64,000 nucleotides of DNA from Clostridium sp. GTDB lineage: Bacteria > Bacillota > Clostridia > Clostridiales > Clostridiaceae. The translations under genes were made by a program, and so were the position numbers. The notes under the pieces were generated by a model that did not search any database, was not told the origin of the DNA, and saw nothing but the letters and a program-made list of their open reading frames with translations. Position 1 is the stretch's first letter; each line of letters begins with the position of its first letter. The stretch is taken from NCBI RefSeq assembly GCF_017888565.1, contig NZ_JAGHFX010000056.1, forward strand, positions 1-64,000, read 5' to 3'. Shown here one piece after another: positions 25,328 to 34,658 of the stretch.

Positions 25328-25726
25328 ATGAAAAAGTATTTTAATTTTGCAACATTTTATTTAGTTTTAGGGTTGGCAATGGGAGTGTTTTATAGGGAAT
25401 TTACAAAGCTTAATGAGTTTGAAGGGAAAACTGTATTATCAGTTGTACATACTCATGCAATAACATTAGGATTTATTTTCTTTATTTTAGTTTTACTTTT
25501 AGAAAAAAATTTCGGCTTATCAAAAATAAAACATTTTAGTAAATGGGTAGTATTTTATAATGTATCATTAATATATGTTTTAGGAACTTTCACAGCTAGA
25601 GGGATAATGCAAGTATTAGGAACTGACTTTGCTGGGTTAAGCCATATAGCTGGACTTGGACATGCTATGATTGGAATTGCAATGATATGGTTCGTAGTTA
25701 TAGTTAATAAATCAATAAAAGAATAA
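25328..25726 (+). CDS. DUF2871-type four-helix membrane protein
   Basis: A 132-aa protein with four predicted membrane segments (about residues 5-20, 40-60, 75-95, 105-128). Conserved His residues lie in SVVHTHAITLGF and LSHIAGLGHAMIG, a pattern compatible with heme or metal contacts in membrane helices. It resembles the DUF2871 family of short Firmicute membrane proteins. The function is unknown. Monocistronic, with AGGAGGCATAAT as SD. Confidence 0.75.
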   Translation: MKKYFNFATFYLVLGLAMGVFYREFTKLNEFEGKTVLSVVHTHAITLGFIFFILVLLLEKNFGLSKIKHFSKWVVFYNVSLIYVLGTFTARGIMQVLGTDFAGLSHIAGLGHAMIGIAMIWFVVIVNKSIKE

Positions 25727-25761
25727 TTTTTTTATAATAATTATAAAGAGATATGAGAAAA

Positions 25762-25796
25762 ATAAAGGGGGATGATTTCTCCTTTATTTTTTGCAC
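25762..25796 (+). terminator. Terminator after DUF2871-type gene
   Basis: AATAAAGG / CCTTTATT stem followed by TTTTTT, about 35 nt after the stop codon. Confidence 0.75.
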
Positions 25797-25860
25797 TTAT
25801 ACAAGATTTGTTATATAGTTTAATTATAAAGTACTATAATTATAGGAATGGTGCGTATAA

Positions 25861-26553
25861 ATGAAAGATTTAGTAAAATGTCAATTAGGAAAAATGGAAA
25901 TATTTAATAATTTAAATAAGCCTACAATAAATGCACTATCTGAATTAGGAGAAAGTAAGTGCTATTTAAAAGGTAGCCATATATTTAGAGATAAGGATGA
26001 AATTAATAAAGTTTATATAGTATATAGCGGAAAAGTTGCGCTTTATAAATTAAATGAATCGGCTCAAAAAAAGATAATATTCATATTAGGTAAAGAATCT
26101 ATACTTAATGCAGTAGTTTTAGATGATTTACCAGCTTCTATAAACTGTGAAGTGTTTGAAAAAGCAGAAATTCTATCCTTCGATAGAATGAAGTTTCAAG
26201 AGATTATGATGAATGATTTTGAATTGACTAAAATAGTAATCTCTTCCTTAAGTATAAAAGTAAGAAGATTATACAGGCAATTAAAGAATTCTACTCCTAT
26301 AAAGGTTGAAAAAAGAGTAGCAGCAAAGTTATGGAAGTTGTCTAAGGATTACGGAATAGAAGTTGAAGATGGAATATTGATAGATATGAACATAAGTATA
26401 ACTTATTTAGCAGATATGTTTGGAGCGCCACGAGAAACTATATCTAGAGCTTTGAAGATACTTCAAGAGAATGATTTGATAATATATGAAAAGAAAAGAA
26501 TAAAAGTAAAGAATAAAGATAAACTAGCTAAATTTTTTAAAGGAATATCATAA
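25861..26553 (+). CDS. Crp/Fnr-family regulator, likely controller of the asr operon
   Basis: A 230-aa protein. The cyclic-nucleotide-binding-like beta-roll is at residues 20-120. A C-terminal winged HTH (about 165-215) includes ISITYLADMFGAPRETISRAL. The N-terminus lacks the CxxCx2C cluster of classic Fnr, so an oxygen-sensing Fe-S cluster is not evident. A gene of this type commonly precedes asrABC in clostridia. It is separated from the asr operon by a terminator, so the two are transcribed independently. The ligand is unknown. Confidence 0.85.
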   Translation: MKDLVKCQLGKMEIFNNLNKPTINALSELGESKCYLKGSHIFRDKDEINKVYIVYSGKVALYKLNESAQKKIIFILGKESILNAVVLDDLPASINCEVFEKAEILSFDRMKFQEIMMNDFELTKIVISSLSIKVRRLYRQLKNSTPIKVEKRVAAKLWKLSKDYGIEVEDGILIDMNISITYLADMFGAPRETISRALKILQENDLIIYEKKRIKVKNKDKLAKFFKGIS

Positions 26554-26560
26554 TAAAAAT

Positions 26561-26595
26561 AAAAACTGTGATGAACGTCACAGTTTTTATTTTTA
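26561..26595 (+). terminator. Terminator after Crp-family gene
   Basis: AAAAACTGTGA / TCACAGTTTTT, an 11-bp perfect stem with a 6-nt loop and trailing T residues. Confidence 0.9.
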
Positions 26596-26621
26596 TTAGC
26601 ATTTATAATTTAAGTATAGAG

Positions 26622-26644
26622 ATTGTGATAATAATAACAATCAC
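26622..26644 (+). promoter_or_regulatory. Candidate Crp-family operator upstream of the asr operon
   Basis: ATTGTGATAATAATAACAAT followed by CAC holds two overlapping inverted repeats, ATTGT-N10-ACAAT and GTGAT-N10-ATCAC. It ends just before the SD of the FNT gene and contains a TTGTGA half-site. Position suggests a repressor or activator site for the divergent-from-terminator asr operon. Assignment is by position and symmetry only. Confidence 0.4.
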
Positions 26645-26656
26645 GAGGGGAGAAAT

Positions 26657-27436
26657 ATGATGTTCAATGAGGAATTTAATAAGGTTGCATCTGCTTCTAA
26701 AGCTAAGGTTGAACTGTTAAAAGATAATAAACTTGGATATTTTATTAGTTCAATGTTAGCAGGTATCTATGTTGGATTTGGCATTATTCTAATTTTTACC
26801 ATTGGGGGATTGCTTAGTTCGACTAATTCGCCAGCAACAAAAATTGTTATGGGATTATCATTTGGAGTTGCCTTAAGTCTAGTAATTTTTGCAGGATCTG
26901 AATTATTTACTGGAAATAATTTTATAATGGCAGTAGGATCATTAAATAAATCAGTTTCTTGGCTAGATACTATTAAAGTTTGGATTGTAAGTTTTATTGG
27001 AAATTTAACAGGTTCAATACTTGCAGGAACATTATTTTTTATGGCTGGGTTAGCAAATGGTCCAGTTGGAGAGTTCATAGCAAAAACTAGTGCTATTAAA
27101 ATGTCTCTACCAGCAAGTGATTTGTTTTTTAGAGGAATATTATGTAATATGCTAGTTTGCTTAGCTGTTTGGTGTAGCTTTAAATGTAAAGAAGAAACAT
27201 CCAAGCTTATAATGATATTCTGGTGTTTATTTGTTTTTATAACAGCAGGTTTTGAACATAGTGTTGCAAATATGACTTTATTAACAATAGGATTACTTTC
27301 ACCAGCTGGTGCTGCTGTAAGTATAGGTGGATATGCCTATAATATTATAATGGTAACATTAGGTAATATGGTTGGAGGAATTGTATTTATGGCAATACCT
27401 TATTACATAATATCTAGAAAGAAAAAAGTAAACTAA
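26657..27436 (+). CDS. Formate/nitrite transporter family channel, probably hydrosulfide/sulfite channel
   Basis: A 259-aa, six-helix pentameric channel protein of the FNT family. It contains GGLLSSTNSP near residue 52, FAGSELFTGNNFIMA near 87 (the FTGN signature) and the late motif FITAGFEHSVANM (about 196-208). It is the first gene of the asr operon (12 bp before asrA). FNT channels encoded with asrABC were characterised in a clostridium as hydrosulfide (HS-) channels that also pass formate and nitrite, so export of the sulfite-reduction product is the likely role. A paralogue lies at 37840. Confidence 0.88.
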   Translation: MMFNEEFNKVASASKAKVELLKDNKLGYFISSMLAGIYVGFGIILIFTIGGLLSSTNSPATKIVMGLSFGVALSLVIFAGSELFTGNNFIMAVGSLNKSVSWLDTIKVWIVSFIGNLTGSILAGTLFFMAGLANGPVGEFIAKTSAIKMSLPASDLFFRGILCNMLVCLAVWCSFKCKEETSKLIMIFWCLFVFITAGFEHSVANMTLLTIGLLSPAGAAVSIGGYAYNIIMVTLGNMVGGIVFMAIPYYIISRKKKVN

Positions 27437-27448
27437 GAGGTGTTTAAG

Positions 27449-28456
27449 ATGGGATATAAGCTTAAAGTAGAAGAATTTAATAATGGATTAAAAGAACTAT
27501 CAAAAAAATATAAGATATATGCACCAAAGGTTTTGGAAGGAAAGGGAACTTTTTCAGATACTGATATTGTTAGATATGGTGAAATATCAAAAATTGAAGA
27601 AATAGAATTCGATAAAAAATCACAATTTTCATATAAGGAAGTTTTACTTCCAATAACACAAACAGTATTTTTCTTTACAGAAGATGAAATAAAAGAACCG
27701 AATGTTGATGAAAAATCTATATTAATTTTTCTAAGAAGTTGCGATATGCATTCATTAAGAAGAATAGATGATATTTATTTAAGAAATAAATTTGAGGATC
27801 CATATTATAAAAAGTTAAGAGAAAAAGCTAAGTTTGTTTTAATGGGCTGTGAAAAAAGCTTTGAAAACTGCTTCTGTGTAAGTATGGAAACAAATAAAAC
27901 TGATGAATATAATGCATATGTTAAACAATCTGGTGAAGAAGTATATTTAGATATAAAAGATGATGAATTAGAAGGTGTATTTACCAATCTTACTAATGAA
28001 TCATTAGATGTAACTCCAGATTTTGTTGAAAGTAATGATATTAAAGTTAATATACCAAACAATTTAGAATTAAAAGTTATGAATTCTAAGGTATGGGATG
28101 AATATTCACAAAGATGTATAGCTTGTGGTAGATGTAACTTTGTCTGTCCAACATGTACATGCTTTACTATGCAAGATATATTCTACAAGGATAATGGAAA
28201 AGTAGGAGAAAGAAGGAGAGTTTGGGCTTCATGTCAAGTTGATGGCTATACAGATATGGCTGGAGGACATAGTTTTAGAAAAGAAAAAGGACAAAGAATG
28301 AGATTTAAAGTTCTTCATAAAGTTTATGATTACAAAAAGAGATGGGGATATCATATGTGTGTAGGTTGCGGAAGATGTGATGATATATGTCCAGAATATA
28401 TTTCATTCTCAAATTGTGTTAATAAATTAGAAAAAGCTATGGAAGAGGTGAAGTAA
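27449..28456 (+). CDS. asrA: Anaerobic sulfite reductase subunit A (Fe-S electron transfer)
   Basis: A 335-aa Fe-S protein that hands electrons to the siroheme subunit. The C-terminal half holds two ferredoxin-like cluster motifs, CIACGRCNFVCPTCTC (about 226) and CVGCGRCDDICPEY (about 305). An earlier LMGCEKSFENCFC segment is typical of the AsrA/hydrogenase beta-like family. ATG 27449 is chosen because AGAGGTG lies just upstream; the GTG at 27440 is part of that SD. It ends one base before asrB begins. Confidence 0.94.
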   Translation: MGYKLKVEEFNNGLKELSKKYKIYAPKVLEGKGTFSDTDIVRYGEISKIEEIEFDKKSQFSYKEVLLPITQTVFFFTEDEIKEPNVDEKSILIFLRSCDMHSLRRIDDIYLRNKFEDPYYKKLREKAKFVLMGCEKSFENCFCVSMETNKTDEYNAYVKQSGEEVYLDIKDDELEGVFTNLTNESLDVTPDFVESNDIKVNIPNNLELKVMNSKVWDEYSQRCIACGRCNFVCPTCTCFTMQDIFYKDNGKVGERRRVWASCQVDGYTDMAGGHSFRKEKGQRMRFKVLHKVYDYKKRWGYHMCVGCGRCDDICPEYISFSNCVNKLEKAMEEVK

Positions 28457-28457
28457 T

Positions 28458-29252
28458 ATGAATACAAACGAATATATACCATTTATATCAGAAATATTAG
28501 AAGTTATTAAGCATACAGAAATAGAATATACTTTCAGAATGTCTTTTAAGGGAGATGTAAAACCAGGACAATTCTTTGAAGTATCCCTTCCAAAGTATGG
28601 GGAAGCTCCTATATCAGTAAGTGGAATAGGTAAAAATTATGTTGATTTAACTATAAGAAGAGTAGGTAAAGTAACAGATGAAATATTCAATAATTATGTT
28701 GGAGACAAGTTGTTTTTAAGAGGTCCATACGGAAATGGATTTGATATTAGCAACTATAAAGGCAAAGAAGTAGTTGTTGTTGCTGGAGGAACAGGATTAT
28801 CACCAGTTAAGGGAATTGTAGATTACTTCTCAGAAAATAAAAATGATGCAAAAGGATTTACTCTTATTTCAGGCTTTAAATCTCCAGAAGATATTCTTTT
28901 CAAAGAAGATATAAAGGCTTGGGAAAAGAATATGAATCTTATAATAACAGTAGATGGAGCAAAAGAAGGTTACGAGGGAAAAGTTGGACTTGTAACAAAA
29001 TATATTCCAGAGCTTGATATAAAAGATAAGGAAAATGTACAAGTAGTAGTTGTTGGACCACCTATGATGATGAAGTTTACTGTATTAGAATTTTTAAAGC
29101 TTGGCATCAAGGAAGAAAATATATGGATTTCTCAAGAAAGAAAGATGTGTTGTGGAATTGGAAAATGTGGACACTGTAGAATAGATGATACATATATTTG
29201 TTTAGATGGGCCTGTATTTAATTATTCAAAAGGAAAAGAATTAATAGATTAG
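28458..29252 (+). CDS. asrB: Anaerobic sulfite reductase subunit B (NAD(P)H/FAD reductase)
   Basis: A 264-aa ferredoxin-NADP reductase-like subunit that takes electrons from NADH. The FAD-binding beta-barrel (residues 1-95) ends with the LRGPYGNGFDI motif, and the NAD domain starts VVVVAGGTGLSPVKGIV. The C-terminal 2Fe-2S motif CCGIGKCGHCRIDDTYIC (about 227-244) is characteristic of AsrB/PyrK/HydG-gamma proteins. Start ATG 28458 follows GAAGAGGTGAAGTAAT inside the end of asrA. Part of the asrABC complex in the cytosol. Confidence 0.95.
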   Translation: MNTNEYIPFISEILEVIKHTEIEYTFRMSFKGDVKPGQFFEVSLPKYGEAPISVSGIGKNYVDLTIRRVGKVTDEIFNNYVGDKLFLRGPYGNGFDISNYKGKEVVVVAGGTGLSPVKGIVDYFSENKNDAKGFTLISGFKSPEDILFKEDIKAWEKNMNLIITVDGAKEGYEGKVGLVTKYIPELDIKDKENVQVVVVGPPMMMKFTVLEFLKLGIKEENIWISQERKMCCGIGKCGHCRIDDTYICLDGPVFNYSKGKELID

Positions 29253-29263
29253 GAGGAGACACT

Positions 29264-30226
29264 ATGGATATCAATACTAAAAAGCTGAAAAAAAATGCCT
29301 TTAGAGTTACAAAAAGAAGAGGAATAACAGCTTCAAGAATAAGAGTTCCAGGTGGATTCTTGAAAGCTGAGTATTTAGGATTAATTCAAGAAATTGCAGA
29401 TAAATATGGTGATGGAACAGTTCATTTAACAACAAGACAAGGATTTGAAATTCCAGGGATAGATATGAATGATATAGAAGAGGTTAATATTCTTCTTCAA
29501 CCTATAATAGAAGGATTAGAAATAAATCAAGAAGTCCCAGGAAAGGGATATACAGCAGCAGGAACAAGAAATGTATCAGCATGTATAGGAAATAAAGTAT
29601 GTCCATATGCTAATTACAATACTACAAACTTTGCAAAGAAGATAGAAAAAGCTATATTTCCTAATGATTTACATTTTAAAATAGCATTAACAGGATGTCC
29701 AAATGATTGTATCAAGGCTAGAATGCACGACTTTGGAATAATAGGAATGACAGAGCCACAGTTTGATAGAGATAAATGTATATCATGTGGTGCATGTGTT
29801 AGAGCCTGTAAGAAAAAATCAACAGCTGCATTACATCCAGAAAACTATAGACCAGTAAGAGATCATAGTAAGTGTATAGGTTGTGGAGAATGTGTTATAA
29901 ACTGTCCAACAGGAGCATGGACAAGAAGTAAAGAAAAATATTATAGATTAGCTATAATGGGTAGAACAGGAAAGAAAAATCCAAGATTAGCTGAAGATTT
30001 TATAATATGGGTGGATGAAGAAAGTATTATAAAAATAATATTAAATACTTATAAGTATGTTGAACAATACATTGCTAAAGATGCTCCAGGTGGAAAAGAG
30101 CATATTGGATATATTGTTGATAGAACAGGCTTTATGGAATTTAAGAAATGGGCACTCGAAGGAGTAGAACTTTCAGATAAAGCTATACTAAAAGACAATA
30201 TTTATTGGAGTGGAATAAAATATTAA
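29264..30226 (+). CDS. asrC: Anaerobic sulfite reductase subunit C (siroheme catalytic subunit)
   Basis: A 320-aa catalytic subunit reducing sulfite to sulfide. The siroheme/4Fe-4S site is built from CIGNKVCPYANYN (about 106) and ALTGCPNDCIKARMHDFG (about 145). An inserted ferredoxin domain carries CISCGACVRAC (about 173) and CIGCGECVINC (about 205). The N-terminal RVPGGFLKAEYL and LTTRQGFEIPGI segments are the nitrite/sulfite reductase ferredoxin-like half. Siroheme needed here can be made by the adjacent hem/cob genes. A terminator follows 80 nt later. Confidence 0.95.
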   Translation: MDINTKKLKKNAFRVTKRRGITASRIRVPGGFLKAEYLGLIQEIADKYGDGTVHLTTRQGFEIPGIDMNDIEEVNILLQPIIEGLEINQEVPGKGYTAAGTRNVSACIGNKVCPYANYNTTNFAKKIEKAIFPNDLHFKIALTGCPNDCIKARMHDFGIIGMTEPQFDRDKCISCGACVRACKKKSTAALHPENYRPVRDHSKCIGCGECVINCPTGAWTRSKEKYYRLAIMGRTGKKNPRLAEDFIIWVDEESIIKIILNTYKYVEQYIAKDAPGGKEHIGYIVDRTGFMEFKKWALEGVELSDKAILKDNIYWSGIKY

Positions 30227-30307
30227 TATAGGTAAATACTTATAAATGAAATTAATATAATCTATTAGACAAAGCATTAGATAAATATGTAAAATTAATA
30301 TAATAAA

Positions 30308-30347
30308 AGATTTAAGGCCGCTATTTTTTAGCGGTCTTAAATTTAAT
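30308..30347 (+). terminator. Terminator of the FNT-asrABC operon
   Basis: GATTTAAGGCCGCTA / TAGCGGTCTTAAATT, 14-15 bp with one G-T pair, followed by a weak T tract. Confidence 0.85.
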
Positions 30348-30369
30348 TTAAATATTAAGTATATGGAAT

Positions 30370-30398
30370 GTGCAAAAAAATTGTAATAAGAGTATAAT
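30370..30398 (+). promoter_or_regulatory. Promoter of the tetrapyrrole (hem/cob) operon
   Basis: A perfect -10 TATAAT at 30393-30398, with a poor -35 (TGTGCA region) about 17 nt upstream. It lies between the asr terminator and hemA. Confidence 0.55.
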
Positions 30399-30449
30399 AG
30401 GGTTATTATAAAAATAAACGAAGTAATAAGATGATTTAGGAGCAAAATT

Positions 30450-31655
30450 ATGATTCAGCTTTTAGGGATTAAAAAGAATACTGAAGTAGAAATAAGAGAA
30501 AAATTAGCTTTATCTCAAAAAAAAAGAGAAGCATATTCAAAAGAGTTGTTACAATATTTTGATGAAGTTGTTATTCTTAGTACTTGTAATAGAACAGAAG
30601 TTTATTTTAATGCTTCTTTAAAAGGCGAAGAAGGATTAAAAAAGATTTTTGAAGTGCTAAATTGGGATATTAATTTAAGAGAATACTGTTTTTATTTAAA
30701 TGAAAAAGAAACTGTAAGACACTTGATGGAAGTTGTTTGTGGATTTCATTCAAAGATATTAGGGGAAGATCAAATACTTGGACAAATCAAAGATGCATAT
30801 CATTTAGCAGATGAATTAGGAGCAGTTAAACATGAATTACAAAGATTATTTCAAGAAGCAATAACTTGTGGGAAGAAGTTTAGAACAGAAGGAAAATTAT
30901 ATGAAATTCCAGTTTCTTCAGCATCAATTGCAATTAGTGAAGCAATAAAAAATGATTCAAAGAGAATTATGGTTATAGGATATGGAGAAGTAGGAAAACT
31001 AGTCGTTAAATATGCTCTTTCTAATGATATAAAGGAATTAAATATTGTGGTTAGAAAAGTTGAAAATGTAAAAGATATTGATGATAAAAGAATTAGAGTA
31101 ATGAATTATGAAGAGGGACGAAACATAATAAACGATATGGACTGTGTAGTTTCTTGTACGTCTGCTCCACACTTAATCATAGAAAAAAAGCATATAAAAG
31201 AAAATGGAAATAAAATTATAATATTTGATTTAGCATTGCCAAGAGATGTTGATGAAAAAGTTAAGGAATACACAAGGGTAAATCTTTATGATATTGATGA
31301 TATAAGTTCAATTGATGATGATAACAAAAAGCTCAGAAAAGAAAGAATGCTAAAGTTTAAGGATATTATAAATGCATATATAGAAGAATACTTTAATTGG
31401 AAGGATATAAGAAATATAGCGCCTGTTATACAAGATATGAAAAAAAATAGTTCTAAAGTTATAAAAGAGAGGCAAACTACATTAAAGAATAAATGCAATG
31501 ATAAAAAAGATATAGAAATTGCGAAAAAACTTATAAAGAGCACATCAGATTATTATGTTAATAGGGCGATAGAAGTTTTAAAGGAAGAACAATTAAAGGG
31601 GCAAGGAGAAGAATGTATAAAGATACTAGAAAAGATATTCCTGAAGAATGTTTAG
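30450..31655 (+). CDS. hemA: Glutamyl-tRNA reductase
   Basis: A 401-aa enzyme that reduces Glu-tRNA to glutamate-1-semialdehyde, the first committed step of C5-pathway tetrapyrrole synthesis. The catalytic Cys is in VILSTCNRTEVYF (about residue 47). The GFHSKILGEDQILGQ motif follows, then the NADP-binding IMVIGYGEVGKLV, and a C-terminal dimerisation helix region. Start ATG follows TTTAGGAGCAAAATT. Its last 43 bp overlap the next gene in another frame. First gene of a seven-gene series leading to siroheme. Confidence 0.95.
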   Translation: MIQLLGIKKNTEVEIREKLALSQKKREAYSKELLQYFDEVVILSTCNRTEVYFNASLKGEEGLKKIFEVLNWDINLREYCFYLNEKETVRHLMEVVCGFHSKILGEDQILGQIKDAYHLADELGAVKHELQRLFQEAITCGKKFRTEGKLYEIPVSSASIAISEAIKNDSKRIMVIGYGEVGKLVVKYALSNDIKELNIVVRKVENVKDIDDKRIRVMNYEEGRNIINDMDCVVSCTSAPHLIIEKKHIKENGNKIIIFDLALPRDVDEKVKEYTRVNLYDIDDISSIDDDNKKLRKERMLKFKDIINAYIEEYFNWKDIRNIAPVIQDMKKNSSKVIKERQTTLKNKCNDKKDIEIAKKLIKSTSDYYVNRAIEVLKEEQLKGQGEECIKILEKIFLKNV

Positions 31656-32281
31656 AGTACACTTATCTTTCTGTAATGTCTAGAAAATTTAGAGTTGGTA
31701 TAGTTGGCGGAGGAAAGGTTGGTTATATAAAAGGAAAAAACTTTTTATATAAAGGCTGCATAGTTGATGTTTTATCTTTAAATTTTATTGATGAATTTTC
31801 AAATTTAAAAGATATTAATTTAATTAAAGGTGAATATAATAAAGATTTTATTAAAGATAAGCACTTAATAATAATAGCAACAGATGACTATAATAAAAAT
31901 TTAGAAATAAAAAAAGATTGTGATGCTGAATATAAAATATACATATTTGCTTCTGAATATTCAAATGGAATTGCAGTAGCACCAGTACAAAGAGAGCTAA
32001 AAAATATAAATTTTTCAGTAAATACCAAGAATGGAAATCCAAAAGGTTCATTAATGATAGCAGAGAAAGTATTGGATTTATTAAAAGATTATGATGATTT
32101 TATTGGTTATTCATCTTTTATTAGGAAGCAGGCAAAATCTTTAAAAGAAAATAAAGAGGATATAATTAAATTTGTATGTAGTGAAGATTTTAAATACATA
32201 TATGAAAAGGGAAAAGATAAATTAGTAATAGATATGTTTTTTGGAAAAGAAGTATCAAATAAAATATATAAAAATTTATAG
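31613..32281 (+). CDS. Precorrin-2 dehydrogenase-like (siroheme branch)
   Basis: A 222-aa protein with Rossmann motif [19 protein letters not shown] (about residues 27-45), matching the NAD-dependent domain of SirC/Met8/CysG-B enzymes that oxidise precorrin-2 to sirohydrochlorin. Downstream similarity is weaker ([20 protein letters not shown]), as usual for clostridial members. The start is placed at ATG 31613, six bases after GGAGAA, overlapping hemA by 43 bp. A later ATG at 31676 would avoid the overlap but has no SD. The hem-cob-chelatase context supports the assignment. Confidence 0.8.
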   Translation: MYKDTRKDIPEECLEYTYLSVMSRKFRVGIVGGGKVGYIKGKNFLYKGCIVDVLSLNFIDEFSNLKDINLIKGEYNKDFIKDKHLIIIATDDYNKNLEIKKDCDAEYKIYIFASEYSNGIAVAPVQRELKNINFSVNTKNGNPKGSLMIAEKVLDLLKDYDDFIGYSSFIRKQAKSLKENKEDIIKFVCSEDFKYIYEKGKDKLVIDMFFGKEVSNKIYKNL

Positions 32282-32291
32282 GAGATATTTT

Positions 32292-33164
32292 ATGGAATTA
32301 ATTATTGCGACTAGAAAAAGTAAGTTAGCACAAGTGCAAGCTGATAAAGTAATTAAGCTTATTAAAGAAAAAAATAATATAAATTCTAAAAAATTATTAG
32401 TGGTTACAGAAGGTGATAGAAGACTTGATGTAACATTAGATAAAATAGGTGGAAAGGGCTTGTTTGTTAAAGAAATAGAATATGCACTTTGGAATAAAGA
32501 AGCACATGCAGCAGTACATAGTATGAAAGATGTGCCTTTTGAATTACCAGAAGATTTCGAGTTAGTGGCTATACCTGAAAGAGATGATATTAGAGATGTA
32601 TTTGTATCAAGTAATGGCATTCATTTTCAGGATTTAAAAGAAGGTGCTATTATTGGAACAAGTAGCATAAGAAGGGCTGCAATGTTAAAAGATTTAAGAA
32701 GTGATTTAAATATTGTCCCAATAAGAGGAAATATCCAAACAAGATTAGAAAAGATGAAAAAAGAAAATATGGATGGGATAATTTTAGCAGCAGCAGGAAT
32801 AAAAAGATTGGGAATGGAAGATATAATAACAGATTATTTTGATCCTAAAGAATTTTTACCAGCAATAGGGCAAGGTGCTTTAGGTATAGAAGCATTAAAA
32901 AATGGTGAATACAACAATTATTTAAGGAAGTTAGATAATAAGGAAGTTAGAATAGCAGTAGAAGCTGAAAGAAGTTTTATGAAAAAGTTAAATGGAGGAT
33001 GCCATAGTGTAATAGGTGTTTACTCTGAGATAAAAAATGATGATTTATATATGATAGGTACTTTTGATGTAGGTGGAAAAATAGTTAAAAAAGATATTCT
33101 AGGCAGTAAGAGTGAAAACATAGAGCTAGGATTTAAATTAGCACAAAAGATTTTGGAAGGATAG
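32292..33164 (+). CDS. hemC: Hydroxymethylbilane synthase (porphobilinogen deaminase)
   Basis: A 290-aa enzyme polymerising four porphobilinogens. Signature elements are [16 protein letters not shown] at the N-terminus, [40 protein letters not shown] and the dipyrromethane cofactor Cys in [12 protein letters not shown] (about residue 238). ATG 32292 follows TAGGAGATATTTT; an in-frame start at 32241 lies inside the preceding gene without an SD. Lies 10 bp after the precorrin-2 dehydrogenase gene. Confidence 0.96.
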   Translation: MELIIATRKSKLAQVQADKVIKLIKEKNNINSKKLLVVTEGDRRLDVTLDKIGGKGLFVKEIEYALWNKEAHAAVHSMKDVPFELPEDFELVAIPERDDIRDVFVSSNGIHFQDLKEGAIIGTSSIRRAAMLKDLRSDLNIVPIRGNIQTRLEKMKKENMDGIILAAAGIKRLGMEDIITDYFDPKEFLPAIGQGALGIEALKNGEYNNYLRKLDNKEVRIAVEAERSFMKKLNGGCHSVIGVYSEIKNDDLYMIGTFDVGGKIVKKDILGSKSENIELGFKLAQKILEG

Positions 33165-33169
33165 TAAAA

Positions 33170-34657
33170 ATGAGTAAGGTTTATATAATTGGTACTGGAC
33201 CAGGAGATGAAGAATTATTGACATTAAAGGCAGTAGAAGTTTTGAAAGAGTGTACTGCTGTTTTATATGATAGATTAGTTTCAAACAATATACTTAATTA
33301 TTTAAAAGAAGATTGTGAAATTTATTATTGTGGCAAAGAGCCTGGATGTCATTATAAAACGCAAGATGAAATAAATGAAACATTAGTAAAACTTGCTAAA
33401 GAAGGTCATACTGTAGGAAGAATAAAAGGGGGAGACCCTTATGTTTTTGGAAGAGGTGGGGAAGAGGTGCTTTCTTTAGTTGAAGAAGATATAGGATTTG
33501 AAGTGGTTCCAGGAGTGACATCACCAATATCAGTATTGAATTATGCAGGTATTCCTATAACACAAAGAGAAATGGCACAAAGCTTTCATATAATTACAGG
33601 GATGACTGCAGGTACACTAAATATAAATTGGGAAGCAATATCTAAAGAAAAAGGTACTTTAGTTTTTATGATGGGATTAAATAATTTAGGTGGAATAGTA
33701 CAAAAACTAATAACAAATGGCAAAGATGTTAATACTAAAGTAGCTGTAATTATGAGGGGAACTTCTTCAAAGCAAAAAAAGGTAGTTGGAACATTAGAAG
33801 ATATTGAGAAAAAGGTTATCGAAGCTAAACTGAAGTCACCTTGTATAATTGTTATGGGAGATGTTGTTGAACTTAATAATAAGCTAAATTGGTATGAGAA
33901 GAAACCACTTTTTGGGCTTAATATATGTGTAACAAGGTCAAGAGAACAGTCTTCTAACTTAAAAAAGAAGCTTAGAAATTTAGGAGCAGAAGTGACAGAG
34001 ATAAATTCTATAAAAATACAAGAAACTAAAGAAAACTTAAATTCTGTTAAAGATAAATTAGATAATTATGATCATATAATATTAACTTCAGTAAATGGTG
34101 TTAATATGTTTTTTGACTATGTTATAGAAAATAAAATAGATATAAGAAATCTTAAAGCTAAGTTTTCAGTAGTTGGTAAAGCAACTAAAAAGGCTTTAGA
34201 AACAAGAGGAATTCAGGCTTTTATAATGGGAAGAGAATTTGTTGGAGAAGGCTTATTTAAGGCTTTAGAGCTACATTTAGTTAAGGGGGAGCATGTATTA
34301 ATACCGTGTTCTTCTAGCAGTAGAGAATATTTAAAGGAAGAAGTTGAAAAACTAGGTTTATATGTTGATAGAGTACATACATATGATACAGTTTGTGGTG
34401 ATATAAGAAATAAAAGAGTATTTGATGAAGTTGATTTTATATTATACACTAGTCCTAGTACAGTAAATAATATGATAAGTATGTTTAGTGTAGAAGAAAT
34501 TAAGAGTAAGTTTAATATTGCTATAGGACCTCAAACTTATAAAACTTTAAAATCTAATTCCATAGAAGGACACATGTGCAAAAAGCATTCTGAAGATGGT
34601 TTTTTAGATGAAATAATAGAAATCTATAGTGAATATAAAGAGAGAAAAGGTGAATAG
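33170..34657 (+). CDS. cobA-hemD: Uroporphyrinogen-III C-methyltransferase / uroporphyrinogen-III synthase fusion
   Basis: A 495-aa bifunctional protein. Residues 1-245 are SUMT (VYIIGTGPGDEELLTLKAVE, GRIKGGDPYVFGRGGEEV, VVPGVTSPISV), which methylates uroporphyrinogen III to precorrin-2. Residues about 248-495 are HemD-like (NICVTRSREQSSNLKKKL, ILTSVNGV, YTSPSTVNNM), which closes hydroxymethylbilane to uroporphyrinogen III. Fusion of these steps is common in clostridia and channels flux to siroheme/cobalamin rather than heme. Five bp after hemC. Confidence 0.95.
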   Translation: MSKVYIIGTGPGDEELLTLKAVEVLKECTAVLYDRLVSNNILNYLKEDCEIYYCGKEPGCHYKTQDEINETLVKLAKEGHTVGRIKGGDPYVFGRGGEEVLSLVEEDIGFEVVPGVTSPISVLNYAGIPITQREMAQSFHIITGMTAGTLNINWEAISKEKGTLVFMMGLNNLGGIVQKLITNGKDVNTKVAVIMRGTSSKQKKVVGTLEDIEKKVIEAKLKSPCIIVMGDVVELNNKLNWYEKKPLFGLNICVTRSREQSSNLKKKLRNLGAEVTEINSIKIQETKENLNSVKDKLDNYDHIILTSVNGVNMFFDYVIENKIDIRNLKAKFSVVGKATKKALETRGIQAFIMGREFVGEGLFKALELHLVKGEHVLIPCSSSSREYLKEEVEKLGLYVDRVHTYDTVCGDIRNKRVFDEVDFILYTSPSTVNNMISMFSVEEIKSKFNIAIGPQTYKTLKSNSIEGHMCKKHSEDGFLDEIIEIYSEYKERKGE

Positions 34658-34658
34658 G

